NCBI GenBank assembly: GCA_964387025.1
Contig: CAYLUZ010000006.1
Span: forward strand, 248,001-312,000
DNA: 64,000 nt
Origin: PNON01 sp964387025
GTDB taxonomy: Bacteria; Chloroflexota; Anaerolineae; Anaerolineales; Anaerolineaceae
Reading direction: 5' to 3'
Both the position numbers and the translations under genes were made by a program. Positions 24,306-33,893 of the stretch are shown in pieces. Within the stretch, counting starts at the first letter, position 1; every line of letters begins with the position of its first letter. The notes under the pieces were generated by a model. That model searched no databases. It was not told the origin of the DNA and saw only the letters and a program-made list of their open reading frames with translations.

Positions 24306-26009
24306 TTATTGAGATGGTAAGATGATCATTCCACCCGGGAATTGATCTGCCCTTACCCAAAGCACAACTGATGAGTTCGAGTAGGAAACCTTTCGGTGAA
24401 CAAGCCATGAAATCCAATCCATGGCGGTAAAATTTTGCCAATTGATGGTTTGTTCGTAGATAAAATCCTGTCCGCGGTATAGATCCTGAAATTCAAATTC
24501 CTGATCTGTACCAGCCAGAATAACTTCCGGCTGTTGGTCTTTTTCAGTTGCCAACTGAAATTTTATTTTTGAAAAATCTTTTAATCCCCATTCAAGTTCA
24601 GATGAATCCAAACCTAACACTGTAACGCCTATTCCAGTTGAACTACCCGCATTCCAATTTGAGATCTCGTTGATCGTCTTTTTGATCAATCCCAATTGTG
24701 GTACTGTCTGGGCTGATCCTATCATTTCACTTTGCAGCCCTGTTCCTACACCTGAAACACGCCACCCGGTGGAGAAAGTGTACAAAAATAGAATTACCAG
24801 AACACCCCAGATATATCCCTTCAAAGCAACCGTTCTAGACCATCCAAGAATTATCAGGATTGCACTTACGAGAAGGATTCCAATTCCACCACCAACTGCC
24901 AGAATGAGCTGATTCTGGTCCCCGCCATAAGTCAATTTCCCGAAGTTGAACCATAAAAATCCGGCAATTGTCATGATTAGGATCGCGACACCCATGGTCG
25001 GAATAAACTCTCCACCCTCTAAATCTAAATGATGTTTGATCTCAATGGCTGCCAAAGTGTATAAAGGAAAAACCAACCAGAAATATTGGGTTAATTCCCG
25101 ACCTGGATTGACCAAAATAAGTACCAAGCCAGCCAAGAGCCAAATGAAAAGAAATTTTCCAAAACCGTTCTTTTCAATCAGGCTTCTGATCCCACCCCAA
25201 ATCCCAAAGATCAGTCCCAGCGGGAAGTAGAATATTATACCCAACAAGAAAAGAGGGAAAGAAAGGACTTCCTGACTTTTCCAAGTGTGAAAATAATCCG
25301 TAAATGAACCGGCAAGAGCATTTAATGATCGCGGATAAGATAAGAAAAACGTTCCAATCAGGATTACAGTCAGTATTAATACCAGCCAAAATAAACGATT
25401 ATGGATTGCTTCATTTATTATTGTGATTGGTTGTTCTTGTTTTTTGAATCTTTCCCTGTCGATCAGTAACCAGATAATCACTGCGATTGCCAGTGGAATA
25501 AGTGCTGACCAGATGCCTACCCCGCCAAGCAAAGCAAGACCACACACCATTCCAGATCCGATAATGTGCCGGTTGAACAATAAATATATCGCCAGACCCA
25601 ACAAAAACAAAGAAATTGTCGATCCACCAGCTGTCCGGGATAAAGAGACAAGGGAGGGATCCATTGCCAGAAATGCAGCCAATATGACTGTCGCCCAGTT
25701 TCCCAAATACTTGCGATAGAGAAATGGAATGGAGATCAATAAAGTACCAAATAAGGCGGGAATCAACCGGGCAATAAAGTTGGTTTGGTCAAATAATGAA
25801 AACAGGAAACTTGTTAATGCCAGGTAGAGAGGTTCTCCTGACCAATTAATCACCTGTCCTTTAGTTGTCGATAATGCCTGCAGTGCTAAATTCGCCTCAT
25901 TTCCGGATAATGGTCGAATTCCAAGGTTAAGAAACCTTATGGCGATTGCAATAAGTGCAATTCCGAAAATTATCAGATATTGATTTCGGGTGAATTTTGC
26001 CTGCATCAT
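24306..26009 (-). CDS. GT-C/GT39-like membrane protein (Agl23-like)
   Basis: This 567-aa protein has about eleven to thirteen hydrophobic segments, followed by a soluble C-terminal part (from about residue 420). The N-terminus, one helix and then GIRPLSGNEANLALQAL, has the layout of GT39/TIGR03663 (flippase activity-associated Agl23) proteins. The first-loop acidic pair usually seen as DE is NE here. A dolichyl/polyprenyl-phosphate-sugar transferase role is inferred. Its ATG overlaps the upstream DUF2298 gene by 4 bp, and it is the last gene of the eight-gene cluster. Loss of the loop aspartate could mean an inactive or accessory member. Confidence 0.7.
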   Translation of the reverse strand: MMQAKFTRNQYLIIFGIALIAIAIRFLNLGIRPLSGNEANLALQALSTTKGQVINWSGEPLYLALTSFLFSLFDQTNFIARLIPALFGTLLISIPFLYRKYLGNWATVILAAFLAMDPSLVSLSRTAGGSTISLFLLGLAIYLLFNRHIIGSGMVCGLALLGGVGIWSALIPLAIAVIIWLLIDRERFKKQEQPITIINEAIHNRLFWLVLILTVILIGTFFLSYPRSLNALAGSFTDYFHTWKSQEVLSFPLFLLGIIFYFPLGLIFGIWGGIRSLIEKNGFGKFLFIWLLAGLVLILVNPGRELTQYFWLVFPLYTLAAIEIKHHLDLEGGEFIPTMGVAILIMTIAGFLWFNFGKLTYGGDQNQLILAVGGGIGILLVSAILIILGWSRTVALKGYIWGVLVILFLYTFSTGWRVSGVGTGLQSEMIGSAQTVPQLGLIKKTINEISNWNAGSSTGIGVTVLGLDSSELEWGLKDFSKIKFQLATEKDQQPEVILAGTDQEFEFQDLYRGQDFIYEQTINWQNFTAMDWISWLVHRKVSYSNSSVVLWVRADQFPGGMIILPSQ

Positions 26010-28567
26010 TTTAAATTTCCATTATAAGAATATATGGTTACAGATTGGTTATGGAATACTGGTACCAGGTTTTGAATAAATTTTGAATCGTCCACCTGAT
26101 ATTTTGTCCGTTCCAAACCTCCAATATAGATATATTTTACATTGTAAAGGTCAAGAATGTCTTTGGCTTCCAACCAATCCGGGGTGGAATATAATCTCTC
26201 AATATCCGGTTCCCGATTTCCTATCTCATCGGCCCCACCACGCCATTGGCTTTCATGCGGCGGCCAGCCTAAAACACCTGGCATGCCGCTCAATGTAGCC
26301 ACCCGCGCAAAACTTGAATAACTTCCACCGACAGCTTCCACGACGTATCCGAAAGGTGCATTTGACAACCACTTGATAGCCTCAGCTTCGTCCGGATTGT
26401 ACTTTTCCATATAGGATGTACCATCCAAATTAAGGCCATTAACGGGATGAAAATTATTGGTTGTATTCGCGATACCAATCAGGGGGTACGCTAATCCGCA
26501 GAGGACTACAAGTACAATCAGAATTTTACTCAGAATGCCAGGTAAGCGACGGGCTGCCATCCAAAGTAGCGCGATACCAACACTTGCAGCCAACGACCAC
26601 AGCACCCAGGCTTGATAGTAGAATTTAAAAATGGTATTCATTCTCCAGCCAAATTGATCACGCAAATACACAAATTCGGGGATCAAGGTCAAAAATATCC
26701 CGGCCACAATTATAAGGAGGATAAACACAACTCCCATTGGAATTGAATCAATCTTTCCCAACTTATCTACATCTGGTAGTGTAAATTTCCGCGGTACAAA
26801 TAAAACTGCTGCTATCAGTGTTCCCAGCAATAATAAAGTGATCCAGGTTCCAGGCGCAGAGAACCTTCTGAGAAATGCAGTGCTGAATAATTGCCCGGTC
26901 GCAGCACCTTCTGCTCCTTGAATATTGAGGAAGTAGTAACCTGCTTCACTGAGTTTTATTCCTAGATTGCCCGGAAGAAGAGATGACCATTTATCAGAAT
27001 TAGCCGCAAAAAGGCCTAGCCCAAATCCGCCAGCCCACAAGGCAACCAGAACCCCCAATGCAACAATTAATCCTTTCAACAATCCTTTCCCCGGTTTTTG
27101 TTGCACCATCAGATAAAACACGAAGGTGAATATTGGTATTAACAATGTGCCAAACATCATCCAGAAATGAGTACCACGGGTCGAAAAGACCATGCTTGGG
27201 ATAATTCCACCTGCCTGCGATGAAAACCCGATATAAAATGGTAAATACAACAGGATCGAACCGGCAACCATCAAGATGCCCAGGCTGAGCATCTTCCAAA
27301 CTTCATCCCATTTGAAACCGTACGACATCACCCTTCTGGCAAAATACGCTACCAGGAAAATTGCCAGATAGACAGGAAAATCCCAGGTATTCAAGAATGC
27401 CATTCCACCCAACAGGATCGTAAAGAAGGCAAGGTTTATTGGTGGGATATGTACATCGATCCCCCAGACGGAAAATCCTTTTTCATCAATGGTTAGGAAG
27501 ATATTTAATGCCAGGGCAAGCATTAAGGTAACGAAGGGAAGAGCCAGAACATGTGGATGTAGATCTGCCAGGAGAAAAGAGAAAAATGGGAATTCGTCAA
27601 TGATCTCCAACCATTCACCATTCATTTTGTAATCGGATAATACCCGGGAAGCCCGCCACCAGATAATTCCCGCAGGACGGGATGGCCACCACGAGAATGG
27701 GAGAGTCGGCGCTTGGGTTAATTCTTGTAAGTCCAGCCATTTCCAGAATGGAGATTGGAGGGTTCCATCCACCCCCTTGGCCCAGAATAAGCCGCGGGAG
27801 TGCATGAATTCGAAAATCCCTTCAAAATTGCTTATAACCAATGTAAACAACGGTCCAAATAATGGGAGGAGGAAAATTTTTGTTCCAATTGCCTTTGAAC
27901 CCTGCTCATCGTTCAATTTCAAAAGCCAATTCTTAACGCCATCAGAATTGATGATGTTATATACCAGCCCATACATTCCGATTCCGGTCAGGGAAAACAC
28001 CAATGAGATCATCAAATTGAATCCAATCCCTGAAGGAGTTGCTGTCAATTTGATGAGCATGGCAGTAATCACATACCCGAAGTAATAATAGGATATGGAG
28101 TAACCCGCCAACCAGGGATCATTCGGTGGAAATGTTGTGGAATGCAAGATTGCATTGATAAAAGCCAACTCCATCGGTTTTTCAGTACCGGTAATATCCG
28201 GACTAGCTGCGCGCAGCAAGGCGATCAAAACAAATAACAGGAGAAATAATATTTCTGTGGTGATCAAATACCCTTTTTGATCCAGAAATATTTCTTTTAA
28301 CGCTTTCAGGGGGTTCTTTTTACTGATACCAATGCTGAGTAAAGCGAGCATGATCAACGCTAGGAGAATCCCGCCCGAATCGTTTTGCATCACATGATAG
28401 GAGGTAAATACCCAGAATATGAATCCGGTTAGCATCAACCCGAAAACCCGGCTAAATGCATATCCCCGGTCTTTTAATGAAGGCAAAAGATACTGGATCA
28501 AGGGGAGGGATAATAATCCAATAATACTAATTACCAGATACCATATCAAGAAATAGACCATAGCCAT
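26006..28567 (-). CDS. DUF2298 (Chlor_Arch_YYY-type) polytopic membrane protein
   Basis: This 853-aa protein has about 18-20 hydrophobic segments. The family signature lies near residue 165: STTFPPNDPWLAG and SYYYFGYV, the YYY motif. The FFSFLLADLHPHVLALP segment and the C-terminal GMPGVLGW and WRGG are also conserved. DUF2298 proteins occur in Chloroflexota and Archaea and have no proven function; they look like GT-C glycosyltransferases. This protein aligns over its length with the C-terminal half of the 1651-aa neighbour. ATG 28567 is followed two codons later by a second ATG (28561) that has the better-placed AGGG. The stop overlaps the Agl23-like gene. Confidence 0.82.
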   Translation of the reverse strand: MAMVYFLIWYLVISIIGLLSLPLIQYLLPSLKDRGYAFSRVFGLMLTGFIFWVFTSYHVMQNDSGGILLALIMLALLSIGISKKNPLKALKEIFLDQKGYLITTEILFLLLFVLIALLRAASPDITGTEKPMELAFINAILHSTTFPPNDPWLAGYSISYYYFGYVITAMLIKLTATPSGIGFNLMISLVFSLTGIGMYGLVYNIINSDGVKNWLLKLNDEQGSKAIGTKIFLLPLFGPLFTLVISNFEGIFEFMHSRGLFWAKGVDGTLQSPFWKWLDLQELTQAPTLPFSWWPSRPAGIIWWRASRVLSDYKMNGEWLEIIDEFPFFSFLLADLHPHVLALPFVTLMLALALNIFLTIDEKGFSVWGIDVHIPPINLAFFTILLGGMAFLNTWDFPVYLAIFLVAYFARRVMSYGFKWDEVWKMLSLGILMVAGSILLYLPFYIGFSSQAGGIIPSMVFSTRGTHFWMMFGTLLIPIFTFVFYLMVQQKPGKGLLKGLIVALGVLVALWAGGFGLGLFAANSDKWSSLLPGNLGIKLSEAGYYFLNIQGAEGAATGQLFSTAFLRRFSAPGTWITLLLLGTLIAAVLFVPRKFTLPDVDKLGKIDSIPMGVVFILLIIVAGIFLTLIPEFVYLRDQFGWRMNTIFKFYYQAWVLWSLAASVGIALLWMAARRLPGILSKILIVLVVLCGLAYPLIGIANTTNNFHPVNGLNLDGTSYMEKYNPDEAEAIKWLSNAPFGYVVEAVGGSYSSFARVATLSGMPGVLGWPPHESQWRGGADEIGNREPDIERLYSTPDWLEAKDILDLYNVKYIYIGGLERTKYQVDDSKFIQNLVPVFHNQSVTIYSYNGNLK

Positions 28568-28581
28568 CCCTATATGACGGG

Positions 28582-28917
28582 TTATACAGTAACAAACTGA
28601 TATGATCCATCAGGAGCAAATCCTAATGGGATTTCAGCTTCAACAGCATTAATGTTCAACTCACCATAAATATGCGGATACCAACTACCATTTGGAGCTT
28701 GTTCGGGACGAATTTTGGATTTCAATTTTTGGGTGTTAATTTTCAATACGATCAGATCCGGTGCGTCAAGATAGTACCTGGTTGCCGTGGCAGCAACTTG
28801 ATCTGCCAGGGAGCAGTGGATGAATCCCTCGGTAGCTAAACTCTGAGGACTGTATGATCCCAATTCTTTGGCGGTCTGCCATTCTTTACTATTAATTATG
28901 TGATAAATAAATTCCAT
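28582..28917 (-). CDS. DUF952 family protein
   Basis: This small 111-aa protein begins MEFIYHIINSKEW. It shows DUF952 hallmarks: the YSPQSLATEGFIHCS segment, QVAATATRYY, LIVLKI and PHIYGELNINAV. The family is of unknown function, with a fold related to ADP-ribosyltransferases. I chose ATG 28917 because AGGATCGGA directly precedes it; an in-frame TTG at 28932 overlaps the previous stop. It is inserted between the two DUF2298 genes and probably co-translated with them. Its role there is not obvious. Confidence 0.8.
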   Translation of the reverse strand: MEFIYHIINSKEWQTAKELGSYSPQSLATEGFIHCSLADQVAATATRYYLDAPDLIVLKINTQKLKSKIRPEQAPNGSWYPHIYGELNINAVEAEIPLGFAPDGSYQFVTV

Positions 28918-28928
28918 TCCGATCCTGC

Positions 28929-31900
28929 TCAATATCCGAGGTTTACTTCTAATATGGTTGTATTAGCTTTTTGATACACAATTTTCCAGGGTACACCTTC
29001 CGATTGATAGAACTTTGCTAATCCTTCCAGAGGATATATCGCAAGTTCCAATTGACCAACTATTATATACTTCACCCTATATTTTTGCAGGAAAGAGATC
29101 GAATCGGGTATGGAAGTTGTGGAATAGAATGAGCCTATCTCTGCAACACGGCCTGTAACCCATTCTTCAGGAGTTACAGCCCTTTGCTGCCTTTGATGCC
29201 AGTTCCAGCCCAATACACCTGGTAAACCGGTGTTAATGGTGTAGCGGTTACCCCAGCGGTACTCAACTACATTCCCCTCGACGATCACCGGGGAACCTTT
29301 AACATTCGCAAGCATCCACCGAATTCCATCCAGGTCTTCTGCCAACTGCATGGTGTGCCCATTCTCTTCATATGTGGCGCCAATCATATAATTGATGCCA
29401 TTCAGTGAATGCGAAGCTGTATCCATATAGCGGTCTGTGATCTTATCTGTTCCGCCAAAAATGGGGAACATAGCTGCGCCTAACAATAACAGGCTTCCTG
29501 CGGTACGGTAAACCGGTCCCCAATGCATCCTGCCTGCATTCATTCGTTCAAGGATCCACCAGGCAGAAGCTGCTGCGCTGATGGCGAATAGAGTCCACAC
29601 CTGCAGGTAAAATTTGAAGACCGTATTCATCCTGCCAATATCGCCTTTGAGGACGAACACTTCCACAAATAATGTCAATACCAGCCCTGTACCAATGAAA
29701 AACAGAACCACCCGCTTGATATCCGGTAAATCCGGGCGGACCATGATCGCTGCCGCCCAGGCCGCCAAAGGCAATACAAACCAGGCGATCCCGGCTCCTA
29801 CATAGATCAATAAAATGGTGAGGAGGACTACAAGGACAAGCCAACCTTGTACCAGCCAAAGATAAGGCCGGATCTTTGAGAGTGACCTAAGCGGGGTAAA
29901 TGCCATCCAATCGATGGTTTCTCCGCTCAGCCAGGCAATAATGAAGAACAGGAATACACCCCAATGTGTAATATAAGACCAGAATGGAGTGGTGGTCCCT
30001 TTCCAGAGTTCAATTGAGTTATAGCCTGCCCCATACCAATTTGTGAAAGGTTGGTAAAGCAGCATGGATAATCCAGCGATCGCAGCCAGGAAAAGAACCA
30101 GTCTTATCCAGAAATAGTTAAGAATTGGAATGTCCTTCCAAAACTCATCCTGGTCCTTCTTCCACCTGAAACTGAAATAAATGATGCATAATATGCTCAA
30201 TACCAGATAAACTGGAAAATCCCAGGTATTGGTCGGTCGCAAAACGCCGACAGCCATTGCCCCGGTGAACAAGACAGCACAAATGCCTAATAACTTTAGC
30301 AGTCTGGTCTCTCCTCCAATACGCCCTTTTCCCAGGATTAAACCAGTGATCCAACCCATTACCAGGATAGTGATCGGTAATGCAATCATGTGAGCGTGCA
30401 TATCAGCATATAGGAAGGTAAAAAACGGGAATTCCGTGATGGGTTCCACATCGTTTGGGGCAGGAATCGCCCGGCTGGGGATCCAATACCAATCCCCTGG
30501 CGAGAATGGGAGTTTTACTCCTTTTACCAGCTCTACAAATCCTTTAAACGACCAAATCCAGCGTTGGAACACGTTCGAGATGAGAATATCCCCCCCTGGT
30601 GCCGCCAATCGCTGCAATCCATGCCAGATCATACGAACAGTCCCTAAATTGCCCAACAATACCAACCCGGCAGCGCCAGCCAGGCCAAAGACATATGGCA
30701 TCCAAGGATAGGATGGCTTCTCTATCGATTCTTCACCTTCAATTAATAGTTTATGAGCATCTTGGCTATGCGTAGTAATATTCCAGATGATCGAGAACAT
30801 ACCTACAGCTAAAATGCTATAGAGTGTCGGTAGGATCAAATTGTATGCCAGGGAAGGCATGATCCCGACCAGCTTTACCAGCATCCCGACAATGACAAAT
30901 CCATAATAGTAGTAATTGATATATCCACCGGCAAACCATGGATCATACGGCGGGAATGTGGTGCTTTTAATGACCGCATTAAAATATGAGAAATCCATCG
31001 GTTTCTCGCCGCCCTTGTAGGGATGCCAGAGGTCCGGGTTACCAATGCGGATCATAAGATCGATCAAGAAGAAGAGGAGGATCACCCCTTCGATGATCAA
31101 AATAATGTTCTTTTTTTCCGAGAAGAATGTTTTCAGCTCATTTTTTTGAACAAGGGACAAAACCAGGTTTATGGCAGCGATCACCAGAAGAACAGCAATA
31201 AGGGTCAATCTCGTAACCGGGATGCCAACTGACCCGACCCACCAACTCAGCAGTGCAAATAGCAGCATTCCTGTCATGCGCGAGAAAGCATAGCCTTTAT
31301 CTTTTAATCCCGGGAAAGCAAGATGCACCAATGGAAATACCAACAAACCCAGTAGACCGATAACGATATACCAAAGTACAGCACTTACAGCCGGATACTT
31401 ATTGAGTAAGTTATTAACGTTGAATAACTCATACCAGGTACCACCTGATTGTTGTTGAATCAGACGATTTTCAGGCAACAGCAGATCTTTCTGCTTCTGA
31501 GGATGCATGGGTACTTCGTTCAACGGCAAATGGACCACCCTGGTGAGATCGACAGTGTAGAATAAAGTTCTTACTGCTCCCGGATTATATGCAGCGGTCT
31601 TCCGGAAGATCAAAACTTTGGGATGATCATAAACTGTAAAGGCTTCTTCGGCAAACTGGTCGTTGATACGCAAACTACCCAGGTTCGGGTCTGATTGGAA
31701 CACTTTTACCAGTTCAAATCCGAGCTGTCCCTTGAACATACCCGGCTGGGCAACACTGTAACACCAGATCAGATCCTTGTTTTCCGGGCAGCCTAATAAA
31801 TTTCGATAATACAAGGTAGCCATGGGATACCTTTCAGGTATCCTAACTGTGGTTGCCCACTGCCGGTTGGAGCTGATAAAGATGACATCAGCTTGATTCA

Positions 31901-33884
31901 GGTTGGTAATAAAACGCTGGCGCTTATCACTGTCCTCGTCCCAATACATTTGGAAATTCAAACCACCCGGATAAATTCCACCGTACCCGTCATAATTATC
32001 GATACGCAACGGCAGCCCATCATCCCAATCCGATTCGTTAGCCGGAGCTGAACCATAGAAAGTAAAAGCAGATCCTCCCTCCGGGGCGTCAAGAATGATC
32101 TGGTATACATGGCCTTTTGTAACTTGAAAAGGCTTATCCAATTTGAACAGATAAGAATCCCCACGATAATCAGATTTGGCAATAAATTCTGCGGTTACTC
32201 TTGAACCGGACGATACTCCGTTTTCCGCATCTTCCAGACGAATGTTGAATTCTTTTAATCCGTTTGTAGCATAAAGGTCCACCAATTTATAAACAAAAAC
32301 CTCGTTGATGTCCCCGGTGGCATTAGCCGTGAAGCTGAATAATCCGGGATTTTCATTATTGATCTGCATTCCTTCCGGATAAGGCAAGGGCTGATTGTAG
32401 ACTTCCTCTGAAGTTACAATATGGAGATTGATCGGTCCTGGTATATTCTGGTAGATCCATCGGGAAGCTTCGATGCGGGTGACAGGTCGGGTATAGATGC
32501 GTGTGAACGCATAGGCCCATAATCCGGAACCCACAACAGTGATCACCGTAAGGATTATTGCGATCTCCCTTAGGTGGTGCTCCTCAGAGTCCTCTTTCAC
32601 TTTATCCCACAAGTAAAAGATCAGCCACGCCCCCATGATGACGAGGGTTGGATAAACCAAAACCATGTAGCGCATGGATGGATTCCATGCTTGCGACTGC
32701 CAGGCAAAATATACGGCTGTCCACAACCAGATAATGATATGCTGGCCCCAATCGCGTTTGATCATTCGCCAGGCCATTACCAGAAAGCCTGACCAGACGA
32801 GTAATCCCAAAGGAATTCCCATTCCCCAACGGATGATATTTTCCAAGGCAAAAGTTGCCGGTCGGCGCGCCCATTGGAGGGCTGGTGGAAAATCAGCTTT
32901 TCCGCTGGTCTGCCCGGCTAATTCTCTAAAGTTATCCAATAATTTAGGATTGGGAATGATACCAAAGAAACCGGGGCCACTAAATGCGTAGGGTTGGAAT
33001 ATCCTGAAAACAATAAAAGCAGTAATAGCTCCGAACATGAAATTCCGTAGAACAGGAATTATCCAATATTTTTTATCTTCCTTGGGTAATTTGACAAACC
33101 AGGGTAAGACTGCAACAGGCAGTAAGATCGCCACCGGTGCAGCACTTATTTTGGATGACATTGCCAACCCGAGTGCAACTCCAAATAGCAGGTAATAACC
33201 AATCCCAGACCACTGGGTGTAAACGGTCTCCAGAATGCCTCTTACTCGATTAGTTTGTCCATCTTCTTTATTAGTTGAAGATGTATGGTTGGAATATACA
33301 AGCACAGCGAAATATACTGCCAGAGTGGTGAAAAAGCACAGGAAGGTATCCACCGCAAAATAATGCGAGATCTGTATCTGCATCACGGAAAATGCGAAAA
33401 ATATCGATGCCAGGAATCCGACCCTTTTATCGTAAAGTTTAGAGCCGATAAGGTACACCAGTATTAATGTGAAGAGATCAAATATCGCAGATACCTGCCT
33501 GCCCAGTACATTCACCTGGTCGTATCCAGATTGTCCTGTCCATTCAGCCAGGTAACGAACAACAATAATTGGTAGATCGCCGTATACATAAAAACCATGA
33601 CCGCGGTTGTGCGGATTGAGACTGGAGAATTCTGTGTTAAAGTATTCAGCTAAAGAATTTACCGGCGATATATCCGTCTCTACCATGGTGAGGAATCGTT
33701 CGTCCGGATGCAAATGCTGAGATTCATCCCACCTAATTCCCACTAACCTGAAATATCCACCAATTAGTATCACCAGGATCAGTAACAGGTCAAAATACCA
33801 GTATTTTGGAAATAACCATTTTCGATCTGGATAATCGCGATCGACAGTATGAGATTCGGAGGTATCTATCATAGGTGTATTCAT
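28929..33884 (-). CDS. Giant GT39-like glycosyltransferase fused to DUF2298
   Basis: This 1651-aa membrane protein has two halves. Residues about 25-460 form a GT39/PMT_2-like GT-C domain with the loop HLHPDERF carrying an intact Asp-Glu pair. Residues about 470-740 are a predicted extracytoplasmic beta-rich segment. Residues about 830-1651 are a complete DUF2298 protein, with FPPYDPWFAGG, YYYYGFV, FFTFLYADMHAHMIALP, TWDFPVY and a C-terminal LPGVLGWNWHQRQQR. The second half is paralogous to the 853-aa protein downstream. Likely role: transfer of a sugar from a lipid carrier to a glycan, lipid or protein at the outer membrane face; this is inference. No Shine-Dalgarno is visible at ATG 33884. 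The gene lies 9 bp after the 717-aa GT-C gene. Confidence 0.83.
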   Translation of the reverse strand: MNTPMIDTSESHTVDRDYPDRKWLFPKYWYFDLLLILVILIGGYFRLVGIRWDESQHLHPDERFLTMVETDISPVNSLAEYFNTEFSSLNPHNRGHGFYVYGDLPIIVVRYLAEWTGQSGYDQVNVLGRQVSAIFDLFTLILVYLIGSKLYDKRVGFLASIFFAFSVMQIQISHYFAVDTFLCFFTTLAVYFAVLVYSNHTSSTNKEDGQTNRVRGILETVYTQWSGIGYYLLFGVALGLAMSSKISAAPVAILLPVAVLPWFVKLPKEDKKYWIIPVLRNFMFGAITAFIVFRIFQPYAFSGPGFFGIIPNPKLLDNFRELAGQTSGKADFPPALQWARRPATFALENIIRWGMGIPLGLLVWSGFLVMAWRMIKRDWGQHIIIWLWTAVYFAWQSQAWNPSMRYMVLVYPTLVIMGAWLIFYLWDKVKEDSEEHHLREIAIILTVITVVGSGLWAYAFTRIYTRPVTRIEASRWIYQNIPGPINLHIVTSEEVYNQPLPYPEGMQINNENPGLFSFTANATGDINEVFVYKLVDLYATNGLKEFNIRLEDAENGVSSGSRVTAEFIAKSDYRGDSYLFKLDKPFQVTKGHVYQIILDAPEGGSAFTFYGSAPANESDWDDGLPLRIDNYDGYGGIYPGGLNFQMYWDEDSDKRQRFITNLNQADVIFISSNRQWATTVRIPERYPMATLYYRNLLGCPENKDLIWCYSVAQPGMFKGQLGFELVKVFQSDPNLGSLRINDQFAEEAFTVYDHPKVLIFRKTAAYNPGAVRTLFYTVDLTRVVHLPLNEVPMHPQKQKDLLLPENRLIQQQSGGTWYELFNVNNLLNKYPAVSAVLWYIVIGLLGLLVFPLVHLAFPGLKDKGYAFSRMTGMLLFALLSWWVGSVGIPVTRLTLIAVLLVIAAINLVLSLVQKNELKTFFSEKKNIILIIEGVILLFFLIDLMIRIGNPDLWHPYKGGEKPMDFSYFNAVIKSTTFPPYDPWFAGGYINYYYYGFVIVGMLVKLVGIMPSLAYNLILPTLYSILAVGMFSIIWNITTHSQDAHKLLIEGEESIEKPSYPWMPYVFGLAGAAGLVLLGNLGTVRMIWHGLQRLAAPGGDILISNVFQRWIWSFKGFVELVKGVKLPFSPGDWYWIPSRAIPAPNDVEPITEFPFFTFLYADMHAHMIALPITILVMGWITGLILGKGRIGGETRLLKLLGICAVLFTGAMAVGVLRPTNTWDFPVYLVLSILCIIYFSFRWKKDQDEFWKDIPILNYFWIRLVLFLAAIAGLSMLLYQPFTNWYGAGYNSIELWKGTTTPFWSYITHWGVFLFFIIAWLSGETIDWMAFTPLRSLSKIRPYLWLVQGWLVLVVLLTILLIYVGAGIAWFVLPLAAWAAAIMVRPDLPDIKRVVLFFIGTGLVLTLFVEVFVLKGDIGRMNTVFKFYLQVWTLFAISAAASAWWILERMNAGRMHWGPVYRTAGSLLLLGAAMFPIFGGTDKITDRYMDTASHSLNGINYMIGATYEENGHTMQLAEDLDGIRWMLANVKGSPVIVEGNVVEYRWGNRYTINTGLPGVLGWNWHQRQQRAVTPEEWVTGRVAEIGSFYSTTSIPDSISFLQKYRVKYIIVGQLELAIYPLEGLAKFYQSEGVPWKIVYQKANTTILEVNLGY

Positions 33885-33893
33885 AAAAGAAAA

